Shown in pieces: positions 46,660 through 60,857 of a stretch of 64,000 nt of DNA. Origin of the DNA: Rhodamnia argentea (Eukaryota > Streptophyta > Magnoliopsida > Myrtales > Myrtaceae); NCBI RefSeq assembly GCF_020921035.1, contig NC_063151.1:5394001-5458000 (forward strand). Reading direction: 5' to 3'. Numbering within the stretch: position 1 is the stretch's first letter; every line of letters starts with the position of its first letter. A program made the translations under genes and the position numbers. Below the pieces are notes generated by a model. It saw only the letters and a list, made by a program, of their open reading frames with translations. It did not search any database and had not been told where the DNA came from.

Positions 46660-47010
46660 ATTCTTCTCACGAGTGCCATAACTCATTTATCAATCACAAG
46701 CGGGTTGGGCCGGCCAAGACTCTTGAAGAGTTACTCGCTGAACAGTGCTTCATCTCACCACAAGGTCCTACATGAAGAGAAGTCCAATGGCAATACGAAA
46801 GATTTCAGAAAATTGTTGTCTTGCTATTGGGGTTGATGAAAGTGAAGTCTCAAGCAGCAATGACTTCAAGAACAGGGTTTTTGATGCTGGAACTGGTAGT
46901 TTTTTTTTTTTTTTTTGGGTCAAACTGGAACTGGTAGTTTGAGCTGCCAAGCTGTGGAGGAAAATATTTCTGCTAAGCCTTTTTTTTTCGCTTGGGAAGG
47001 TACTTTAGGT
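46660..47010 (+). pseudogene. Degenerate coding fragment of unknown family
   Basis: Three frames read in succession look like one protein with frameshifts: HKRVGPAKTLEELLAEQCF, then HKVLHEEKSNGNTKDFRK, then VDESEVSSSNDFKNRVFD and TGSLSCQAVEENISA. Stops and frame changes separate them. The last part is split by micro-retroposon footprint 3. I do not recognise the family. Chance reading is possible. Confidence 0.3.
46903..46924 (-). mobile_element. Micro-retroposon footprint 3
   Basis: T(14) followed by GGGTCAAA between perfect 16-bp copies of CTGGAACTGGTAGTTT (46887-46902 and 46925-46940). On the minus strand it reads TTTGACCC then poly(A). It splits an exon-like frame that reads through when one target copy is removed. 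Confidence 0.78.
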
Positions 47011-47084
47011 CGTGCGTCTTTTTATGATTTCTTTCAGGTTTTAAGTTCTCTCTTCTTTTGTGTACGTTGTTTTAGAGAATTTTT

Positions 47085-47262
47085 GCCTAAGATGCCGTCC
47101 ATTTTGATTTATGAAAATATGTAATCGTCCTTATGTAACTAGAGACCCTGCTTGTAAATGTCGTATCAGCTTCACATCCAAGTTTGATCTCGAGAGTTCA
47201 AATCAAATTATTTTTGCCCAAGATGCTGTCCATTTTGATTTATGAAAATATGTAATTGTCCT
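47085..47262. repeat. Direct repeat of ~45 bp
   Basis: AAGATGC(C/T)GTCCATTTTG followed by ATTTATGAAAATATGTAAT occurs at 47089 and 47218 with few differences. Confidence 0.7.
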
Positions 47263-47969
47263 TCTTCGTACTCATATTCAGTTCCATAGATGTCAAGAAA
47301 AAAAAACTATTTTTTCGATGATCACAATTATTCCGTAGATAGATAGTTGCCATCGGATTCTGTCAAAAACAGTTCTGATCATCAAAACCAGAATATGATG
47401 CGGATAAAACATTGCGATTTCTTGCCATCCTACCTATATTTTGCAGCTGAGGAGGTGAACCGGGGAAAAAGAATTCCATCTTTAACCTGAAAGACTGGGC
47501 ACGAACTACTCCACATTTCGCAGCTTGCACAGCGAGAAGCTCCTCCTATCTTGGGTTTGGCCAAAACCCTTTACAGAAATGAAAACCAGATGAACGATAA
47601 TGGACTGGGGACGAAGATTATCCAACACATCACATTCACAAACTCTTAGAATGCCCAAGAGTCAACTCATCCTAATTGAATCAATCCGAAAGTGACTCCA
47701 GAAACCAACTTCATTTATATCCAAACCTCATTTACATGAAAGGGCATTATGCGTCTAATTCACTTTATAAATACAAAAGAAAAAGAGGAAAATTTGAGCT
47801 TTGGTCCTCACTCTGGCGTAATTTCCATCATCTTTATTTATCCCTTCCTTCATTTTGGGCCAAAGGAGAAGACACATTATGTGAATTGAATCACCTCACT
47901 TCTTCATGTGGCTGAAAATGGGTTTAGCTTTAGCCGTGGCGCCTGCATCGACGAGCCGGAACAAAACGG

Positions 47970-48260
47970 AGCCAAAAGAATCTTGCCTACACTGTGGAAA
48001 ACCCTCAGGCAAACAAATACCTTGCGGTTTTGTTCCGAATCACGCGAGAACTCGGATCCCACTGAATCTCGACAGCATCGGAAATGAATTCTCGGTCGAG
48101 ATCGAAAGTGGGGTCTGAACCGATGGACTTGTTCAAGGGCGTGCGGCGGACGGATTTGAGGTAGTCTTCGAGGGCCTGGAGCTATTCCTTCGAAGGCGGG
48201 GTCTAGTTGTTCTTGATGGATCCGGGGACGTCGTAGGTGGTCGCAGCGAGGAAGAGAAGC
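47970..48260 (-). pseudogene. Broken exon of an unidentified gene
   Basis: On the minus strand one frame reads LLFLAATTYDVPGSIKNN, stop, TPPSKE, stop, LQALEDYLKSVRRTPLNKSI, then GSDPTFDLDREFISDAVEIQ and WDPSSRVIRNKTA. A plausible donor AAG/GTATTTG follows (near 48021) and an acceptor-like AG precedes. Two in-frame TAG codons, one of them apparently at a Gln position, mark it as a pseudogene fragment. I could not name the family. Confidence 0.5.
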
Positions 48261-48289
48261 CTACTCCAACCACACACTTGTTTTCTTTC

Positions 48290-48540
48290 TTTTCCCTGAG
48301 ACATCGTTCATGCATCAGGTTACGGGGATTTTCCAATTTTTAGTTTTTTCAGCATGAGTTTTGTTGTTCAGCGCGACATCGTCGACAAATCAGGAAGGCG
48401 CAATAATTGAATATTTGAATGTGCTAAAATGCAAACCCTCTTTCCGATTCATTAAATCTTTACAAATTCCTGCAGTTTTGCATCATCAGTGATTTCGACG
48501 GACTCGTCAAATCAATGCTGTTAAATTTTGAAAAGGAAAT
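48290..48540 (+). pseudogene. Copy of the TRAPPC3/BET3 leader-intron region (third unit)
   Basis: It matches 58085-58400 in the BET3 locus (CCTGAGA..TTCATGC.TCAGGTT, CAGC.TGAG.T.TGTTGTTCAGC, TTTTGCATCATCAGT). It stops before BET3 exon 1. It shows that the duplication produced at least three copies of this region. Confidence 0.6.
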
Positions 48541-48730
48541 TTTGAAATGTCATCAAATTTTTTTTTTTTTTCAATCAAATCAGATGTGGGGTTCGGTTGT
48601 GTACCATGCAGTGGATCTCACATGGTACAATGTTGAAAAATGCTAATCTTAAAACGAAAGGATATAACCAAGTAGACATTCGTGGGTGCAGCTAACTCCC
48701 CATGAGATAGGTTGCAAACATTAACGAAGA

Positions 48731-48733
<3 letters not shown>

Positions 48734-48770
<37 letters not shown>
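48734..48770. repeat. (AT)n microsatellite
   Basis: 37 bp of perfect alternating AT downstream of 2S albumin gene 5. Confidence 0.95.
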
Positions 48771-48774
<4 letters not shown>

Positions 48775-48964
48775 AACTTGAAACGGATTTTTATTACATG
48801 AGAACCTGCAAAAGCCTCACGAAAACTCGAGAACCGACCCAAATGACAGCCCTGAATGATTGCGCGGATTAATTTTGAACTCTCTCGTACACTCTAATTA
48901 CTATAAACCGTGAGAACTAGAGTGAACTGTATATTATTAACATCTCATGCCCCATTTTCATCTC

Positions 48965-49417
48965 CTAAACCGAAACGGCTCCGTACCAAGCGGCTCTGAT
49001 CTCGCAGTGCTGAGGACCGAACCCGCAAGTCGAAGGCAAGTGCCGAGCTGACCTTGCCACCTCGTGGCTCCCCTCGCCGCTGAACTCGCCCTGTTGCTCT
49101 CTCACGATGTGCCTTATCCCCTCGCACCGGCACCCCTCGTGCACCTGCCTGAGCTGCTCGCAGCATGGCCACAGGTTCTCCGACAGCTCCGTCCGCTCCC
49201 TCTCGCCGCCCCCTCCGCCACCGTGGGCGATGTCCTCGAATAGATGCTCGCAGTGGTCGAGATCTTGCCGCTGGAGCTGCTCGTGGCAGCTCTGGCCACT
49301 CCTCGGTCCTTCCTCGTCGATCTCGACGCTGGTTATCGTGGTCCAGTGGGCCGCAACGGCATGGGACATCAGTAGGAAGGCCGCAAAGATTGCTGCGAGG
49401 GTCGCAAGCTTCGTCAT
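48965..49417 (-). CDS. 2S albumin, 8-Cys type with oligoglycine linker (gene 5)
   Basis: 150-aa precursor with signal peptide 1-22 (LATLAAIFAAFLLMSHAVAA), the propeptide motif TITSVEIDEE and the eight standard cysteines (44, 56, 85-86, 96, 98, 131, 138). The linker between the chains contains six consecutive glycines (67-72, AHGGGGGGERER), which makes it a plausible intermediate between the short linkers of genes 4 and 6 and the Gly/Tyr loops of genes 1-3. It retains a C-terminal extension GAVSV. The TATA box TATTTATAG is at 49502-49510 (minus strand). It belongs to the partial third duplication unit, without its own polyubiquitin. Confidence 0.92.
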   Translation of the reverse strand: MTKLATLAAIFAAFLLMSHAVAAHWTTITSVEIDEEGPRSGQSCHEQLQRQDLDHCEHLFEDIAHGGGGGGERERTELSENLWPCCEQLRQVHEGCRCEGIRHIVREQQGEFSGEGSHEVARSARHLPSTCGFGPQHCEIRAAWYGAVSV

Positions 49418-49501
49418 TGTTTGTCACAAGAGAGCGAGAGCGAGAAATCTTGATATCTGATATACGTTTTGTTTGCTATGGCGATTGAGAGACGATGAGG
49501 G

Positions 49502-49510
49502 TATTTATAG
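49502..49510 (-). promoter_or_regulatory. TATA box of 2S albumin gene 5
   Basis: CTATAAATA on the minus strand, about 85 bp before the ATG. Confidence 0.6.
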
Positions 49511-49519
49511 GGGATGGAT

Positions 49520-51400
49520 TGTAGGGTTTACATGTGGAGTTACGCGGAGATGGTGGAATTTGTCATCAGTTTGGTTCGCAAGGGTTTCGCTTGGTCATTT
49601 TTTTTGACTCGGTATCAGCTTAAAGATCTGCTGATCAGTTGGAGTAAGCATCTTTACTCTCCAAATTCGTAGCTGAACTGCAGTTTTCGCATGAAAGAAA
49701 GCGAATGAAGTGGTCAGACAAAAGAAGGGAGCTGCACACTTGGTGGACTGGAAACAACCGCAACAACATTCATTTGACTTACTTTTTAATGTAAAGAGAT
49801 CATAAGCAGGTTAGCTTTATCATTGTTATTCTTATTGTTGTTGTTAATGTTTACCTTCATGGAGTGAATCGTAAATTGAGAAGCATGTTTCAGAAATGTT
49901 AGGGGATGGAGGTGAAGAAGCTTTTCTGTTATTCTTAAAGGGCAAAAAAAATTGCGCGCTCATTGTCCGTGTTCAGAATTTGACTTACATGAGATTTAAC
50001 ATTATAAAGATATTAAATGAAATGGAGTGAGTAAAAGATCCATTCTTTTTAGTATAATAGTTAGGTGATATTTTGAGTCAACTTTTTGCGTATTAGACTA
50101 AATTCATTTCTCTGTTATAATTCGGTCGGATAACGTAAAGCTAACCAATCGATACCGGACAAGTCAAGTTAATGTCACAAGTTCCGCTCAAGGATTAAGA
50201 GGGAAAACAAATAAGTGAGGATATTGCCGAAAGCATAGTAAATCAAGATCAATTTATCTTTCGTAAAGAAATAAATATACTGTTTAGGAAATTATTTAAT
50301 AGACGGACAGTGAATTCTCTCTATAGAAGCTGCATTCAAAATGTTGCATTGAGTAACTACTTGAGTAATACGATGTATTTCCTTATGAATACACAATTTG
50401 TACGTAACAATGCGCAATGATATCCATGAATTCAAACGTGAACCTGCAATGCGGTAAACATGTTAAATGTTGCATTGGGCAACTACTTGAGGAATATGAT
50501 GTACATCATCTTCCTCCCGCAATGCGCATCTTGCTCGGATTTACTCTAATTTCTTTAGATAAATTCTTTTTCTTATTTCTCATGATGTTTTGAAAGGTGG
50601 ACCGTATCAAGATTCAAACCCGCTATCGAAGCAAGCTTTCTAGGTTTTTCTGCCCGTCTTCTTCAGTTTTTGATACGCTTCACTAACCTCATTCAATCTT
50701 CAAATGACATCTCTTGCTTGAGCAAACAATCCCAACCTTGAATCATATATAACTCTTAAAGGATACAATTCAGACAAGAACCCACGGGGATGCCAGTTAT
50801 CAAACCACACGAATAAGAAGTAAAGGATAATCAGAAACCTAGTTTCTTTCTGAATAGTGATGGATGTTTTAAATACTTCTCATCAAAATATATTTATTAC
50901 CAAGTGTGTCAAATCGTTGATTGATAATTTAGACAACTAGCATACATGCGGTTAATAATCACTTCTTCAAATGATCGATCGACACATCATTTAGTAAACA
51001 CGGTTTAGTAAAAAATCTTAGCATATCTAGCGGTACTCTCGTTTCTTTATAGATAGATAATCCAACTCTTTAGAGTTAAGTGCGTGCATAATGTCATAGA
51101 TAATGATATAAATTTCATTACCTACTTCTTTATGTATCGTTGAGCTACGATAGAAGCAACCAAAGTCGACAAGTATAAGCAATTAGAGCTAATAATCACG
51201 TCAAAAGAAAATGACCCATTTTATTTCATGAGAGATGATGAGAACCTACAAAAGCCTCACCTGCCGCTCCCGGTCGAAATGCAAATCGAAACTATCACGC
51301 GATCGCGTGGATTAAAAGCTCTCCTAACTCTAAAAGACAGAGAGATGAGAGTGAACTAGATCTCATTATTAACACCATCTCCATCTTCTAATGCCCACGC
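49520..51400. other. Spacer between albumin genes 5 and 6
   Basis: From about 50040 it is homologous to 38870-39670 (for example GGACAAGT.(A/G)AGTTAAT.TCA and the CCTGCCGCTCCCGG region). No coding sequence is seen. Confidence 0.55.
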
Positions 51401-51423
51401 AAGCAAGCTAGCTGATTAGGGTT

Positions 51424-51849
51424 TCAGAACCAAATGGCTCTGATCTCACAATGATGAGGGCTCGAAAAACCGCACGCCGAAGGCAATTCCCGAGCCGATT
51501 TCACCACCCTCTGCATTCCCTGGTGTCTGAACTCGCTCTGTTCCTCCCTTACGACTTGCCTAATTCCTCGGCACCGGCACTGCTGTTCCACCTGCCGCAG
51601 CTCCTGGCAGCACGGCCTGAAGTGCTGCGACTCCATCAGTTGGCTACCACCTTGGCCAATGTCGTGGAACAGCTGCTCGCATTGCTCGAGGCCTTCCGTC
51701 TGGACCTGCTCGTGGCAGCTCCCACTTCCGCGCCTCTCGTCGTCCTCGTCGATCTCAACCGTGGTTATTATGGTCCGGTGGGCCGAGGCGACGTGGGACA
51801 TCACCAGGAGGCCTGCAAAGATAGCTGCTAGGGTTGCAAAGTTCGCCAT
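51424..51849 (-). CDS. 2S albumin, canonical 8-Cys type (gene 6)
   Basis: 141-aa precursor, counterpart of gene 4 in duplication unit 2. Signal peptide about 1-23 and eight cysteines (45, 57, 80-81, 91, 93, 126, 134). The linker is the shortest of the six (GQGGSQLMESQHF), lacking about nine residues present in gene 4. Gln/Arg/Glu-rich composition fits a nitrogen-storage albumin deposited in protein bodies. A TATAAATA box (51921-51928) and a CACGTG G-box (51956-51961) lie upstream on the minus strand. Confidence 0.93.
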   Translation of the reverse strand: MANFATLAAIFAGLLVMSHVASAHRTIITTVEIDEDDERRGSGSCHEQVQTEGLEQCEQLFHDIGQGGSQLMESQHFRPCCQELRQVEQQCRCRGIRQVVREEQSEFRHQGMQRVVKSARELPSACGFSSPHHCEIRAIWF

Positions 51850-51920
51850 TGTTCACAAGAGAGAGGATTGTGAAGATGGTTTTGTCCGTTTTGGTAAGAA
51901 GGATAGGCGGCTAGCAGTGG

Positions 51921-51961
51921 TATTTATAGAGGAGTCTACAGCAGTAGCATTTGCACACGTG
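51921..51961 (-). promoter_or_regulatory. TATA box and G-box of 2S albumin gene 6
   Basis: CTATAAATA (51921-51929) with CACGTG about 30 bp upstream (51956-51961). A G-box/ABRE here would fit ABA- and bZIP-controlled seed expression. Confidence 0.6.
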
Positions 51962-52347
51962 TAGAGTAGTACATCGAAGGCACGGGGATATTTTCGAGGC
52001 TTTAGGGTTTGGTTATATTATTCTTTCTTGGAACGGGTTTGTTGGAGAAAACGATGCGTTTGAATGGTTTAAAGTTTGACCTCGAAAGATCAATCTGTCG
52101 AAATTATGATTTTTGTTCTGTTGGAGCTAGTGATGACGCCGGTTGAATAGGTACACTTCGACCTAATCTTTTGAATTTTCATTTGTGAGTTTTTTTGCGT
52201 TTGAATAGCCACACGCTAGTTAATGAATTGGATGAAACAAGAAGTGAAGTGGAGGTGAAGATGCTATAGCTGGTCCTCCATTTTCATTGGCGCTTTTGTT
52301 GCGTCTCTACTTCCACGTGGAATTGGCGCCAAAGAACCGGTCCCCCG

Positions 52348-52369
52348 TTTTTTTTTTTTTTGGTCGAAG
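52348..52369 (-). mobile_element. Micro-retroposon footprint 4
   Basis: T(14) followed by GGTCGAAG between copies of CCGGTCCCC (52337-52345 and 52370-52378); the two bases CG after the left copy are unexplained. On the minus strand it reads CTTCGACC then poly(A). Confidence 0.6.
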
Positions 52370-53134
52370 CCGGTCCCCTTTGGTTAAGGAGCAAATAAAG
52401 AAGGATACTCTGTCTCATCAGTTCGTATGCTCGAATAGCCGAATGTTAAGAGATTATGAGAAGAGAAAATAATGGTAAACTCACAATCTCTACGTAAAAT
52501 CACAACTTTTCACTCACATTGTAGGGTGAGTCGATCATAGTAATGGAGAAAAGTAGGAGGAGCCAATCATATTTGCAACTGTATATTAACCAAGTGACGC
52601 TGCATTTTGGTTTATACAAGAAATAGAATTAAATTCTATTTTTTTTTAAGATAAAAAAGACTGTCAAGAGACTTTATTTCTCGACATTTTTGGAACACTA
52701 GTGGCCCAAAAGCATCTCTCTATTATTTTGGCACTTCCATACAATAGTCTTGTTTTGAGATAAATTTAAACCCGTCGCCTAAATTTAAACCTGACTTGTC
52801 GGCGACGTACTTCTGTCCCTATTCAAACACTCTGATTGACAACTTTGCAGTGATATTCACGCTTGCCCTCCATAAAAATGATGACAAATTTTAAACCATC
52901 TCCCTATATTGTTTCCGCAGGTGGATGTAGAGACTGAAAATCCTGAAAGATCCAAGGCGCAAAAAGAGAGATTGTAGCAGCACCGACGGGAGTAAATAGG
53001 CAATCACACTAAAGAGTCTCACAATATGTTCCAAAGCAATCCATCAGAAGACATCATAACTTAAAACTATGGCAAACGAACCTAAATAGACAGACAAGCT
53101 TGAACGTATGAAAACCATTTGGTGGCATGCAAAC

Positions 53135-55893
<2,759 letters not shown>

Positions 55894-56002
55894 CTTGAAA
55901 AAGAGATCTGATCAAGAGATCGGCGGAAGAGAGAGAATTTTGTTAAGGGCGTCGAAGAAATTGTGAATACCCCCCGATGGGGTTTGGGTCCCCTATTTAT
56001 AG
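55894..56002 (-). promoter_or_regulatory. Leader exon and TATA box, 7-unit polyubiquitin
   Basis: CTATAAATA (56002-55994 on the minus strand) and a leader exon ending TTTCAAG at 55894. The upstream GGGACCCAAACCCCATCGG block is shared with the 4-unit gene. Confidence 0.65.
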
Positions 56003-56714
56003 TGCCTTTAGAATCCAGCATCTTCTCTACGGCGAGACCGAGGCGGCGCGTTGTTTCCGAGACCCGGCTCGTGCTTTTCCGCACCCCACGCGCTCCTAGC
56101 GGTGGACGTCCACGACGCGCGGATCGTATCCATCGACCAATGTACAGATAATTTACACCTCCCCATTTTAATTCGTAATATAACATAATTGCACATTAAA
56201 ATAATAGTAAAAAATTATAAATTTAAAATAAATCGTATAATAAAAAAAAAATGAGATGGAGCAACTCTGGAAAGTATTTTCACCTATTTAGATATAGAGA
56301 TTCGTTTTTTTAATTTCTTGCATAAATTTTTCGTTGATCGAAAATGTTTTTCATTGACTAAGTCATTTTCGAGGAACCAAACTAGTGAAGGTACAAAAAA
56401 TCAATTCTCAAAAAAATAATTTTACTGAAACAAACACATCCTAAATTATGATTTTTAAGACAATTTCCTCTTTTCTTGACAAACAAGTATGAGAGAAAAG
56501 ATACTTTTTCTTATTGCTACGGGAACGAATAAAGAGAAGACGAGTTTCGGAGTATAAAATTCGAAACTATTCTTGCCTTCCAAACAAAGTTGGGCATATC
56601 TTCACATTTTAATGGTGGCCGGTGGGGACCTTTGTTGAATGATGTTATCTTACCATCCACAACTTTTATGTAATTTCAGATTGCTGATGATATCTTTTGA
56701 CCAACTGAAATTTT

Positions 56715-56921
56715 TTTTTTTTTTTTATAACCGAGGTGTCCGCACGGCCGGCGAGCTATGGCTCAAACCGGCGGTGGAGCACGACTATTCCTCGGGGGGG
56801 CTAGCGCAGCATCCCACCGCCACGACCCCCCGCTTAAATCACCGACGCCTACGAGTTTCGAACCCGTAACCTCTCGTGAAAGGAACTAGGCTCAAACCAA
56901 CGCGGCCACCGATGGGTGGGT
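56715..56921 (-). mobile_element. tRNA-derived SINE with poly(A) tail
   Basis: On the minus strand it starts near GTGGCCGCGTTGGTTTGAG (RNA polymerase III box A-like) and has a box B-like GGGTTCGAAACTC about 40 bp later. It ends CTCGGTTATAAAA with a long A-tract. The 11-bp target duplication ACTGAAATTTT lies at 56704-56714 and 56922-56932. Duplication unit 1 has the unoccupied site near 45558 (GACCAACTAAAACCTTATTA), which proves insertion after the duplication. The style resembles Au-like plant SINEs, but Au elements end differently, so the family is left open. Confidence 0.78.
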
Positions 56922-57734
56922 ACTGAAATTTTGTTGCTACATTCGCCAAAATCGATCGATTAAGTCGGGTTGAAAATGATCCAACTTGAATTGGTTTATT
57001 TAACTCGTTTGACTTATTTTCATGCAATACAAATTCGGTGACTCATAACTGATCAAACACTTACCGAATTCATATTCGACCCGGTTTATATTGCCAAAAT
57101 ACTTCCATACTTAACTCAATCTAAGAAAAAACATACCCAAACTAAAGTGAGAAAGCAGAGCGAGCAAATGCGAGATTGAGTGGGGACGAAAGAGAGTTGT
57201 AAATGTGGGTTTTGTTTAAGTAAGTTATGAATCCACTTAACATTCTTATTATTATGAACTTTACCATTCTAAATATGTACATGACCTATTTAGTGAATAT
57301 AATATAAGCTCAACCTATTAAATGTGAATTAAAAAAAGAGCGCACAACCCATTTCGACGAGTCTATTTATCACTAATCATAATATTCATTCTCTTGCTCA
57401 TAGAAGCTTGGATGGTTGGATGACCTACTAAGCCTATTATTTTTCTTAGGAAATAAAGCCAGCCACATTTGCCATTATACACGCAGTAGGACTCATATGA
57501 GATCTGCTGGACCTAACAATCAACATGATTTAGGCTCACATGAGTCGATTGTGCCCAATACTCAAGCTCATGTAATTGGGCAATTTATTGTGGCGCAAGG
57601 CCTACAGGCGGCCCCGAAAGGGTTACTTTCGATGTTGAGATTCAAACATATCACGATACGATACGACATGACACCACGCCTTATAAGGTGCGATCCAATA
57701 TCGAAACTGTAGGCCGCCCGGAATGGTCCGAAAA

Positions 57735-58060
57735 GGATTAAGAGTTGAAGAGGGCTATGGGTGATTACTGGGCCATATGGCCCCAGGATCTCTATGGGAC
57801 ACGGTTAAGCCCAACCGAAGCATCGCTCGCCGGACGAGGGAAATCGAAATTCGTACGGTTACGGTCGATCGAGCTGGTGCAGATCATCTCTTTCGGATTG
57901 GATTCGCGGGTCATGAGCTGGTAAGTCGAATCTTCGATTATTTCAGTGTCGTCGAAAACTGCGTGGTCTTGTTGTCCTAGATTTCAGTACTGAAGATGAA
58001 TTTGCTGATCGTCTCGACATCTGAAGCGTGATTCCTGTAGCTTTTTTCCGACTGCCGTTC
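57735..58060 (+). promoter_or_regulatory. Probable leader region of the BET3-like gene
   Basis: Conserved with 45960-46210 in unit 1. It includes a possible leader exon ending at a GTAAGTCG donor (57920). No TATA box was recognised. The assignment to BET3 rests on position and duplication pattern only. Confidence 0.4.
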
Positions 58061-58791
58061 GGGTTCGAAACGTTTTGAGGTTTTTTTCCTCCTTTCCTGA
58101 GATCTTATTCATGCCTCAGGTTTCTGGGATTTCTCTTGATGTTAACCTCCGCATGGGATTTTCATTCCACTACCTTACTGGGATTTCTCAGTTTCAGTTT
58201 TTCAGCTTGAGCTCTGTTGTTCAGCTCGACATTATTCACAATGTGAAGTGGGGTAATTGGTGTCTCTTCTCATCCTATTTCATCAGATCCGGGATGTGAT
58301 TATCTCATCAAAGTTTAATTTTTGACGAGTTCATTAGAAAATTGCAACCCTCTTCCGGCGGTTTTGCATCATCAGTAATTTACACGGACCTTGTCATCAA
58401 TGCCGTGAACATAAATCCTATCAAAGCATGCAGCTGATGATCTTTAGAATCTTCAATCAGAGTCATTGAAGCCGCGAAAATCGTTAACCAAGAAAATGCC
58501 AAGAACGGAATCTTATGTCTTTGTAACATGGCAGTTGCCAGTTGTGCTATCTGTAAGCTTTATGAGAAGTAGTCCATACATAATCTGCCACTATAGCAAA
58601 TTTTGACTAGCATTCATTCGTGAATACTCTGAGAGACACATTATCTTCCAGTTTGTCTAATGGAGTTTTTCTCCTTCAGTTTGGCAGATGATACAAACAA
58701 ATCTGGTTTTAGTGACTCATCATCCAACCTGAGCTAGTTTTGCTGGTTAATAGACCTCTGATGTTCATAGTTGACCTCTCTTCAACACTCG

Positions 58792-60857
58792 ATTCCCACC
58801 GTCGGCCCTCGATCTGGTGATGCAATCTTTGCAAATGTTGAGCGAGTGGTAAGGCAAATCTTTTGAGTATTACATTCCCAACCAGTAAGCTGCTAAGATG
58901 CCAATAAACATAAAAAGCGGGAAAAAAGAGAGGAGAAAATCTAATGTTAGTCGTGGGAAGTGGATTATCTGCTGCTCTATAGTCGCTGGTGACTGGTCAT
59001 CTACGTAGATCTTATACCCGAAAGTACATAATCTACTCCGTTTAACTATTTCTGCAACTTCTCAGATGACAGGTCCTAAAATTAGTTAGGGATATTGGTT
59101 CTACTTTTACTTGTGTAACTCATATTGGAATTGATTCCATAAATTGACCTTTACTAGAACACTTGTGTTGGCTCCAATGTTTCTTGTGCCCTATTTAGCA
59201 TAAGTTTTAATTTGTACCTTTGTTTCTTGCTTTCTTAGGAGGCTAAGCGATTGAGATTTATCTTAGATTTGAGTTTTGGTGACAATCTATGGGATGAGCG
59301 ACTCTTTCATTTCCTTTAGTGTTCCGGTATGTGAAAGAGAATCGTCAAAATTGGACATAAACTCTGGTACTTCTCATTTTGTTTGTTGGTAATTAGATAG
59401 ATGTTTTTGCTGCAGAATGCAGAGCTGTTTACTTTAACCTATGGAGCAATTGTGCGTCAATTGCTTACAGATCTGGAGGAGGTTGAGGAAGTCAACAAAC
59501 AACTCAATCAAATGTACGTTTCTTTTTGTTATCATAATCTCAGCAAACCAGTGTTTGCACTTCTTGTGTATTAATGTAAATAAAAGCATCTTCATAATGT
59601 TCTTTGTCCTTTTAGCAGTCTTGTATTAGTTCTCAAGTGCTCAATGTCTTAAAACTAGACTATAATGTCGTAGCTTGCGTCAAATACTTGTTGTCATGAT
59701 ATTCATCTTAGCAGTGAACTCTACTAAATTGCTGAAATTTGTCAGTTCTTCACTAATTATGTTCTTTATACTTTTTACCCATCTTGCAGGGGTTATAATA
59801 TAGGCACCAGATTGATTGATGAATTTCTAGCAAAGGCTAATATCTCCAGATGTGTTGACTTCAAGGAGACAGCTGAAATGATTGCTAAGGTTCCAATGTT
59901 TACTCTGTTTCATTCACCCGAGAATAGTTGTAGACTTCATGCTTATACTAGATGAGTTCTAGACATACGAAGAGTATCGGTTGGACCCGGTTTTCTATAT
60001 ACTATGCTGCAGTAGTTTAACTAGTTAATATTGGGTAGTAGCGGGACTGTTTCTTTCTCCAACATGACTCATTTTCCTTGCTTGCATATCTACCAGGACT
60101 GTTGACAATTGGAAAGTACATTTTGAGGTTTATGTTTCACTGAATCAGTTCTGTACAGGTGGGTTTCAAGATGTTCTTAGGAGTCACTGCATCCGTGACC
60201 AATTGGGATGTCAAGGGAACCTGTTGCAGTAAAGTTTTGGAGGACAATCCTCTGGTAGACCTTGTGGAGCTTCCTGATACATGCCGGGGCCTATATTACT
60301 GCAACGTCTTAAGTGGAGTCATCAGAGGGGCCTTAGAGATGGTAAGCACAATCGCCATAGCAACGGTACTTTGCAATCATAAATGCGCTCACAGTCTGAC
60401 ACTTTGCGGTTGCATTGCAATGGGGGCTATGTATGGATTCTGGAAACTGTTAAATCCTAATCCATTAGGAAACTTCCACTGGTCGCTTTGACTTCTTAAG
60501 AGTTCAGTTATGTCAAACCGTGTTTGATTTAGTTTCAGCAGAGAAATGTTATAAATGGTCAATTCATTGTAGACTAACGATTATTCATCTGAACATTGGG
60601 GTAGCTCGAGTGGGTCTGATGCACCTATATACTTTTTCGAAGATGATGTTACGATTCCTAAACAACGGTAAAGATTGTTACTTGGTCTTACTCTTCACCT
60701 TAACATTTAATGCTACTTGCATTACTTTCATATCTAGGCATCCATGAGGACTGAAGTCACATGGGTCCACGATGGGCTTCGAGGGGACGATTCATATGAG
60801 TTGCAGGCGAAACTTCTGAAGCAGGTCCCCGGAAGAGTACCCATACAAAGACGATGA
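58792..60857 (+). pseudogene. BET3: TRAPP complex subunit BET3/TRAPPC3-like, start lost and C-terminus frameshifted
   Basis: Core subunit of the TRAPP tethering complexes acting in ER-Golgi traffic. Five exons are visible: up to 58848 (PTVGPRSGDAIFANVERV), 59416-59513 (NAELFTLTYGAIVRQLLTDL..), 59790-59889, 60159-60341 and 60738-60857, with good GT..AG borders and continuous frame. Where the start codon is expected the sequence reads ATT CCC ACC GTC, and the frame reaches an upstream TAG (58768) with no ATG. In the last exon one extra C (GTCCCCGGAAGAG, about 60828) shifts the frame, so the usual acidic ending PEEYPYKDDE becomes PGRVPIQRR and stops at 60855. Without it the frame ends at 60859-60861. 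The rest is well conserved. It may be a young pseudogene, a gene with an upstream start exon, or affected by assembly error. Confidence 0.75.

Noticed and set aside
56739-56930. A functional tRNA gene
   Set aside because: Box A/B-like motifs exist but no cloverleaf can be drawn; the poly(A) tail and target duplication show it is a SINE.
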